20,456 nt of DNA from an uncultured Lachnospiraceae bacterium. Lineage in GTDB: Bacteria; Bacillota_A; Clostridia; Lachnospirales; Lachnospiraceae. The DNA lies in assembly GCA_946410365.1 (NCBI GenBank), contig CAMKAA010000003.1, positions 1-20,456 on the forward strand, given 5' to 3'. The position numbers were made by a program, and so were the translations under genes. Below are positions 16,201 through 20,456 of the stretch, one piece after another; the first letter of the stretch is position 1, and each line of letters begins with the position of its first letter. The notes beneath the pieces are model-generated. The model was not told the origin of the DNA. It made no database searches and saw only the letters and a program-made list of their open reading frames with translations.

Positions 16201-17058
16201 GATGATCCTCTCCCAGAGATCTCTCATCTCGCCCGGATTTCTCATACCGGCTTCCTCTGCGCAGGGCACATCACCGAGCGCGCTGAGCTGCTGCAGTTCA
16301 TTTTTCACAAGAGGGATATAGAGATCAGGGCCGTCAGGAAGATAGCAGAAATCAAGAAGCCTCTCGTATTGACGCTTCAGATCAGCGATCTTCTCGGCAG
16401 CAGTGAGGATAATGAACTGCATCCATGCGGAGCCGAACAGTTCTTCTTCGCTCGTGGCTGAGTAATCCGCCGCCCGCTCGCGCAGCCACTCCTCGGGATC
16501 AGGATGACTGACCGCCTTTTTGTACAGGTCCTCCAAAATCAACTCAAGTTCCCTGTCTCCTGCTCCGCGGCAGAAATAGTCCGCACAGATCTTAAGCGAT
16601 GAGTTTCCCGAGGCGTAACCCTCCTCCAGAAAGTCGTCCATCGCATCCTTCCTCATCAGATCGCTTTCCGTCTGATCCATCTGGCGAAATCCGGGATCCA
16701 TATCGATGTCGCTGAAGTTATTCCTTAAAAGAAAGGTGAAGAAACTGTCCATTGTGGTGATCTGGGCATTGTGAAGAAGCGTCTCCTGCCTCTGCAGATG
16801 CGCATTATCCGGCTCCTGCCCGATCCTGGCGGAGATAGCGGCCCCGATCCTCTCTCTCATCTGGGCCGCAGCAGCTTTTGTAAAGGTGACCACTAAAAGC
16901 CTGTCGATGTCCGCAGGATCATCTCCTTCACTGATCATTCTCACGATCCTCTCCACGAGCACCGCTGTTTTTCCGCTTCCGGCAGCAGCTGAAACCAGTA
17001 TATTATGCTTTCTCGCCTGCAGAACTCTGGTCTGCTGCGCTGTAAATTCAATAGCCAT
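13300..17058 (-). CDS. addA: ATP-dependent helicase/nuclease subunit A
   Basis: AddA is the 3'-5' helicase and nuclease subunit of AddAB, the Gram-positive counterpart of RecBCD that resects double-strand breaks. The 1252 residues match the family. UvrD-type helicase motifs are present in order: Q-motif Gln8/Gln9, Walker A AAAGSGKT (24-31), TFTKAAAAQM (58-67), Walker B DEYQD (417-421), GDVKQSIYKFR (447-457), SIHKSKGLEFPV and YVAMTRAKEKL. The C-terminal nuclease domain has the His of GTAVHRILE, the DYK triad near 1201-1203 and the following QLDLYERAL. ATG at 17056-17058 has GGAGA upstream and lies 12 bases after the addB stop, so the two are cotranslated. All key residues appear intact. Downstream is a gap with no clear terminator. 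Confidence 0.97.
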   Translation of the reverse strand: MAIEFTAQQTRVLQARKHNILVSAAAGSGKTAVLVERIVRMISEGDDPADIDRLLVVTFTKAAAAQMRERIGAAISARIGQEPDNAHLQRQETLLHNAQITTMDSFFTFLLRNNFSDIDMDPGFRQMDQTESDLMRKDAMDDFLEEGYASGNSSLKICADYFCRGAGDRELELILEDLYKKAVSHPDPEEWLRERAADYSATSEEELFGSAWMQFIILTAAEKIADLKRQYERLLDFCYLPDGPDLYIPLVKNELQQLSALGDVPCAEEAGMRNPGEMRDLWERIIGILNMKFENLPRFTPKKYPEVDPAKKEAAMAIRNSAKDDITGLAKKYKNADTGRILERMGLMSEAAAAVSDLAIEFLNYFSEVKKEKNVIDFVDLEHLALKILAVRGEDGVYRPGRAAMAYRQYFDEILIDEYQDSNEVQEVLLRMISTEDEGVYNRFMVGDVKQSIYKFRLARPEIFMEKLRTYQKLDPEKERIDLDSNFRSRAEVLDSVNEVFFRIMRREIGGVEYDDEVSLKTGASYPAAPDPDVYKTELLLVVGPDKDEASLVPDEIAELSDRQKEAIAVAGRIRELVNELFVKSEDGSLRPCRFGDIVVLLRSGSGWNEEFREVFERQGIPYYIESKTGYFSSSEIRGILELVRVLDNPRQDIPLYGALRGYWGDFSEEEIARIRLSDREKGVSLYDCLKFKALEVSGEETALAEKCSAFLQFINSWRDRVICLQIRELLTELISQTGYEEWCRALPGGEQRSANLQFLLAQAASFDSMGLRGLFDFVRYIDQVHHREVDYGEANTLDENADVVRIMSIHKSKGLEFPVCIVAGTGKQHSYKSHDTRGSFICDNDWGIGMDYWDPASRSKYSTVRKEAVADKIRRESLGEELRVLYVAMTRAKEKLIMTGFVKNGAKNCEEWEKRLPVCLNPGEKLPIPLLSESDSFLELIWYAVCSAEHPEYFRINKVECKDLIIKEMEQQKEYGLRRQEIDASGEIGGSPLPDPVLAEELEKIYSRRYAHENLSGLYTKTSVSELKMASLKEEGEEVFELFPENRPTPVIASFASAAEGSNKQYENKEGAVRSEFTGTEYGTAVHRILELFDYGRFTHPASVSREEFDEWRAEISASAKIPPSYVKLPAAGIMAFLHSSLAGRMAAACLNGKLHREQPFVLGIEADRVNPGFPKEETVLVQGIIDAYFEEDGELVLVDYKTDAVEKEHDLIDRYKVQLDLYERALTQITGKKVKEKLIYSVSLKKTIVL

Positions 17059-17070
17059 AAAGATTCTCCG

Positions 17071-20000
17071 TCACTTTCTGTAATTGTAACCTTCAATGGA
17101 GAGGTCGAAACCGCAGACACTTCTGTAAGGACAATAGTCGCAGGCCGTTCTGTCGTTTTTCCAGGCGGCCGGATTGGCCTCTGCCTTACCATCCAGTATA
17201 TCTTCCGCGAGACGGCACACCACGTCCGTAACTTCCCGGGTAAGTTCCTTAAAGCCTTCGGCAGAATACACGCTGGAACCGGCACCGGGCTCACCGTCCT
17301 TCTTTAGCTTAAGAGGTATGACATCGCTCTTTCCGCTTACATACCTGTCCAGATGCCTGTAGGAGACAGGATCAGAGTTTATCATCCCGGTGGGTCTCAG
17401 GGATTCCCTGATCAGCTGAAGGCTGTCTTCCCCTGTTTTATTGCTGCCGTCAATCACAGGATTGGTGATCCTGTAATAGAGCATGGCGGAAGGGATGATC
17501 TCAGCTCCGGGATTTTGGGCTGATAAATAGTCCATCGCAGCGTTCATATACATGAGGAGCTGCAGCTGGATCCCCCGTTTCATCAGATCCTCGTCAAGGT
17601 CGAGGGAACCGGACTTGTAATCCAGTATTTTGACGAAAATACTGCCGTCCTCTCTGCACAGATCAAGTCTGTCGATTCTTCCGGTCAGTTTCAGCGATCT
17701 GCCGCCGCTGAGAGGAAAGGTGATCAGATCCGCTTCACCGCCGGGACCGAATCCGAATTCATATCCCTCCGGGACAAAGTCTCCTCTCTGAAGCTGATAC
17801 TGAAGCGTATCTGTGCTGCGATCAAGGATCATTTGCATCCTGGCAAGCCATGACTCGCTTCTCTTTGTGGAATACATGAGAAGATCATGATAGGCTGCAG
17901 CTGTCTCATTGAGGGCTTGTGTTGACAGCTCCTCTCCTTCCTCCTTTGTGAAGCTGTTCCAGGTAAGCCCTTTTTTCATGAGTTTGTGACTGAATGCATC
18001 CAGACTCATGTGCAGGATCGTTCCCGTATCGAGCGACTCCACTGCGAACTGCTTGCGCTCTCTGAGTCCAAGACCGTATTGCAGGAAATGTCTGAGGGAA
18101 CACTGCGCAGCTGTCTCCATCCTGGTGATCCCGCCCATGATGGAACGTCCGTACAGAGCCTGTGCGGTCTCGGGGCTTATCATGACCGGATCATATCTCT
18201 TGAAGGCAGCTCCTCTCAGGCTTTCCAAAGTCTTTCTGTTTTCTGTGCTGCCTGTGCGCATAATATACCCGTATGTTGTCTTCAGCGCGTTCGCATCCCG
18301 GGAACCTTCCTGTGTTTTTCCCTGGGCGTAATCCCTGAGCGCGCCGGAAAGCCAGACAGTGCTGTCCCTTACTCCGGTAAGCTGTTCTATTGCCGGTCTG
18401 AGCTGAGGATGTTCTACTGCTGCTTCGGGAAAGAGTTTTCTGATCATCGGGATCAGGTAAGAGGGGTGCAGCGATCCGCCCTCCGGCGTAGTCCTGGCAA
18501 AAGAGAGATAGAGGGCGTCCGTTGGCTTAGTCATATTCATGTAGAGATAGAGTCTCTGCTGATACATCTGCTGACGGGGCGTCGGTGACAGTTCCGTTCC
18601 CGAAAAACGCAGGAATTCCCTGTCGAGGTCAGAGAGAAGTCCTCCCCGGGATGTTCCCCTGGGAATATTTCCGTCGTTGACACCTGTAAAGAATAAAATG
18701 CGGCACTGTGATACTCTTGTCCTTTCGATATCGCCCACCAGCAAACGGTCTGTCTTTTGAGGAAGCGTGCCAAGCCTGATCTCTTCAAATCCGGCTTCCA
18801 AAAGCTCCAGATAGTCTTTATTGGAGATCATTTCATCACCGAGAAGATCATGGATCTGCTCCAGAAGGTCGATCACACAGCGGTAGAGCTGACTGAACTG
18901 TTTTGCTCTGACGAAATCGCCATCTTCATCAAATCTGCTGCTCCACTCCTCCATCTTCTCTTCCATGGAGAGACTGACCATAAAATCATAGAGTTGACGC
19001 GTCCGCTCGGCGGCAGTTCGAGAGGGGATCCTCTCATCGGTTATGCTCCCCGCGACAGGCTCAATCTCCTTGAGAAAGCGCACTCTGAGAGGATCAGTCA
19101 TTGCATCGAAAGGAAGGCCCCACTTTTTGCGGCCCTTGATCCCGTGCTCGAGACAATAGTTTTCGAGAAGATCCGTCTCCTCCCTGGTGAGAGTGCTCAT
19201 CCCGCTCCTGAGATAGCGGAAAACACTGTTATAGGAATATCCTTCCGCTCTGATCCCGAGAACGCTCCGGATCGCTTCCGTCAGCGGGTTGAGGCCTGCC
19301 GAGCTGGTCCTGTCCACGTAAAGAGGGATATCGTAACGCGGCGCAAGTTTCTCAAAAGCTGCCCCGCAGCTGTCAAGGTCACCGCACACAACGGAAATGT
19401 CTCTGTACTGGTACCCCTTAGTCAGCACAAGCCTTTTGATCTCAATGCAGATCTGCTTTACTTCTTCTTCCGGCGTGTCGGTCTCAAAGATCCGGATCTT
19501 ATCGCCGGTCTCTTTCTCATATGCATAAGCCGGATATCGGAAGATATTATGTTCCAGGTGCGCCAGCACCGGATTATTTCGAAAACGTACAGGAACTTCA
19601 TCGGAATCTGAAACATAAAGATCCTTTCCCCTTGAAAGCTCCTCTGCCAAAGCAAGTTTCTCTATATCACAAACTGTCTTTCTGGTCAGATAGAAAAGGG
19701 AATCCTCCCTGCCCGGGTTCCTGCTGCGGCAGACCGTTTCTATGGAGGGACCGTCATCCTTTCCGAGAGAAAGCGAGATGATCACATCCCGGCTGTATCT
19801 GATCAGTGCCGTGATAACTCTGTACTGAACAGGAGTAAAACCGGTAAATCCATCCAGTACAAAGGTGCTGCGTCTGACCCATTCAGAGGATGGAATCGCA
19901 CCGGCCAGAAGGTCCAGCATCTCCTCGTTGGTGATAAAGCGGTCCTTCTTAGCCTCATTAAAGGCGCTGTAAAGCACCTGCAGGTCGCAAAGCCGTGCGT

Positions 20001-20456
20001 TCAGGGCGCCCTGCCCCCTGCTTCCGGCGTACTGCTGCATCAGTTCAAGCTCCTGAACACCGATCCCATACTGCATGAATTCGGAGATCACGGATTTCAC
20101 TTCCGAGATCATCCCGGGATAATGGATGCTCTTTCTGAGAATTTTCAGCTCCGGCTCACACTGCCCCGCGACTCTGCGAAGAAGCAGAGTCTTTCCCATG
20201 TCGTCGAGGACTGCTCTTTGAAAGACTCCGGTCTCCTCAAAGACCTTGTGGGTGAGTCTGCCAAAACTCAGAACGTCGATATTGAGGATCCCCTTTTGAG
20301 GGGCCTCGGAGACAATCTCTTTCTGCGTCTGCATGGAATACTGATCGGGTACAATGATCACGTAATTATTGTCAGCTGCATCCCGTCCGCACAGTGCATC
20401 CTGTGCCTGATCCAGTATCATATTGTGAAGCAGCCGGCTCTTTCCCGATCCTGAAG
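17071..20456 (-). CDS. addB: ATP-dependent helicase/nuclease subunit B (5' end cut by window edge)
   Basis: AddB pairs with AddA; its nuclease cuts the opposite strand and its inactive helicase part recognises Chi. The frame is open through the right edge. Upstream of the ATG at 20421 it already reads SGSGKSRLLHN, the N-terminal Walker A of the family, so the true start lies just outside the window. About 1128 residues are present. The C-terminal nuclease carries ILDYKSG followed by QLQLLMYMNAAM. Four cysteines expected to hold the 4Fe-4S cluster are visible: one in AAQCSLRHFLQYGLGLRER and three in CDYCPYRSVC near the end. The stop lies 12 bases ahead of addA. Promoter and start are not in view. 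Confidence 0.95.
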   Translation of the reverse strand, partial: SGSGKSRLLHNMILDQAQDALCGRDAADNNYVIIVPDQYSMQTQKEIVSEAPQKGILNIDVLSFGRLTHKVFEETGVFQRAVLDDMGKTLLLRRVAGQCEPELKILRKSIHYPGMISEVKSVISEFMQYGIGVQELELMQQYAGSRGQGALNARLCDLQVLYSAFNEAKKDRFITNEEMLDLLAGAIPSSEWVRRSTFVLDGFTGFTPVQYRVITALIRYSRDVIISLSLGKDDGPSIETVCRSRNPGREDSLFYLTRKTVCDIEKLALAEELSRGKDLYVSDSDEVPVRFRNNPVLAHLEHNIFRYPAYAYEKETGDKIRIFETDTPEEEVKQICIEIKRLVLTKGYQYRDISVVCGDLDSCGAAFEKLAPRYDIPLYVDRTSSAGLNPLTEAIRSVLGIRAEGYSYNSVFRYLRSGMSTLTREETDLLENYCLEHGIKGRKKWGLPFDAMTDPLRVRFLKEIEPVAGSITDERIPSRTAAERTRQLYDFMVSLSMEEKMEEWSSRFDEDGDFVRAKQFSQLYRCVIDLLEQIHDLLGDEMISNKDYLELLEAGFEEIRLGTLPQKTDRLLVGDIERTRVSQCRILFFTGVNDGNIPRGTSRGGLLSDLDREFLRFSGTELSPTPRQQMYQQRLYLYMNMTKPTDALYLSFARTTPEGGSLHPSYLIPMIRKLFPEAAVEHPQLRPAIEQLTGVRDSTVWLSGALRDYAQGKTQEGSRDANALKTTYGYIMRTGSTENRKTLESLRGAAFKRYDPVMISPETAQALYGRSIMGGITRMETAAQCSLRHFLQYGLGLRERKQFAVESLDTGTILHMSLDAFSHKLMKKGLTWNSFTKEEGEELSTQALNETAAAYHDLLMYSTKRSESWLARMQMILDRSTDTLQYQLQRGDFVPEGYEFGFGPGGEADLITFPLSGGRSLKLTGRIDRLDLCREDGSIFVKILDYKSGSLDLDEDLMKRGIQLQLLMYMNAAMDYLSAQNPGAEIIPSAMLYYRITNPVIDGSNKTGEDSLQLIRESLRPTGMINSDPVSYRHLDRYVSGKSDVIPLKLKKDGEPGAGSSVYSAEGFKELTREVTDVVCRLAEDILDGKAEANPAAWKNDRTACDYCPYRSVCGFDLSIEGYNYRK

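Noticed and set aside
1..20456. Mobile elements, CRISPR arrays, toxin-antitoxin or defence islands
   Set aside because: No transposase, integrase, spaced direct repeats or small paired genes were seen; gaps are short and explained by promoters, leaders and terminators.

Overview
The window is a dense run of housekeeping genes, all transcribed leftward on the minus strand, with no gap longer than about 150 bases. Gene content points to a Gram-positive anaerobe of the Clostridia, most likely Lachnospiraceae-like. The grounds are AddAB in place of RecBCD, a zinc-type L31, a YqhQ-like DUF1385 gene next to prmC and prfA, a butyryl-CoA-dehydrogenase-type acyl-CoA dehydrogenase, and strong AAGGAGG ribosome binding sites. 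The placement rests on gene content only. I saw no mobile elements, CRISPR arrays, tRNA or rRNA genes.

Right to left, in the direction of transcription: addB (its start lies beyond the right edge) and addA form a recombination and repair pair. Next is a single acyl-CoA dehydrogenase gene with its own promoter and a very strong terminator, then a CPBP membrane protease-like gene. rpmE (L31) follows, with its own promoter, a structured leader and a terminator. A translation block comes next: DUF1385 membrane protein, prmC (release-factor methyltransferase) and prfA (RF1, the PrmC substrate), closed by a 15-bp perfect hairpin.

A new unit then starts from an extended -10 promoter: a Ppx/GppA-family protein with a C-terminal HD-like domain, followed by ppk1. 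It pairs the polyphosphate-making enzyme with a probable polyphosphate or (p)ppGpp hydrolase. A likely internal promoter at the end of ppk1 serves a beta-propeller lactonase gene, aroC (chorismate synthase) and tgt (tRNA-guanine transglycosylase). Another promoter precedes yajC, cut by the left edge; in many bacteria secD and secF would follow.

I did not find a clearly new system. The best leads are the rpmE leader RNA (possible L31 autoregulation), the divergent Ppx phosphate loop beside ppk1, a terminator that overlaps the ppx promoter, and an inverted repeat just ahead of the DUF1385 gene. Two adjacent genes use TTG starts, and the acyl-CoA dehydrogenase gene has codon use unlike its neighbours.
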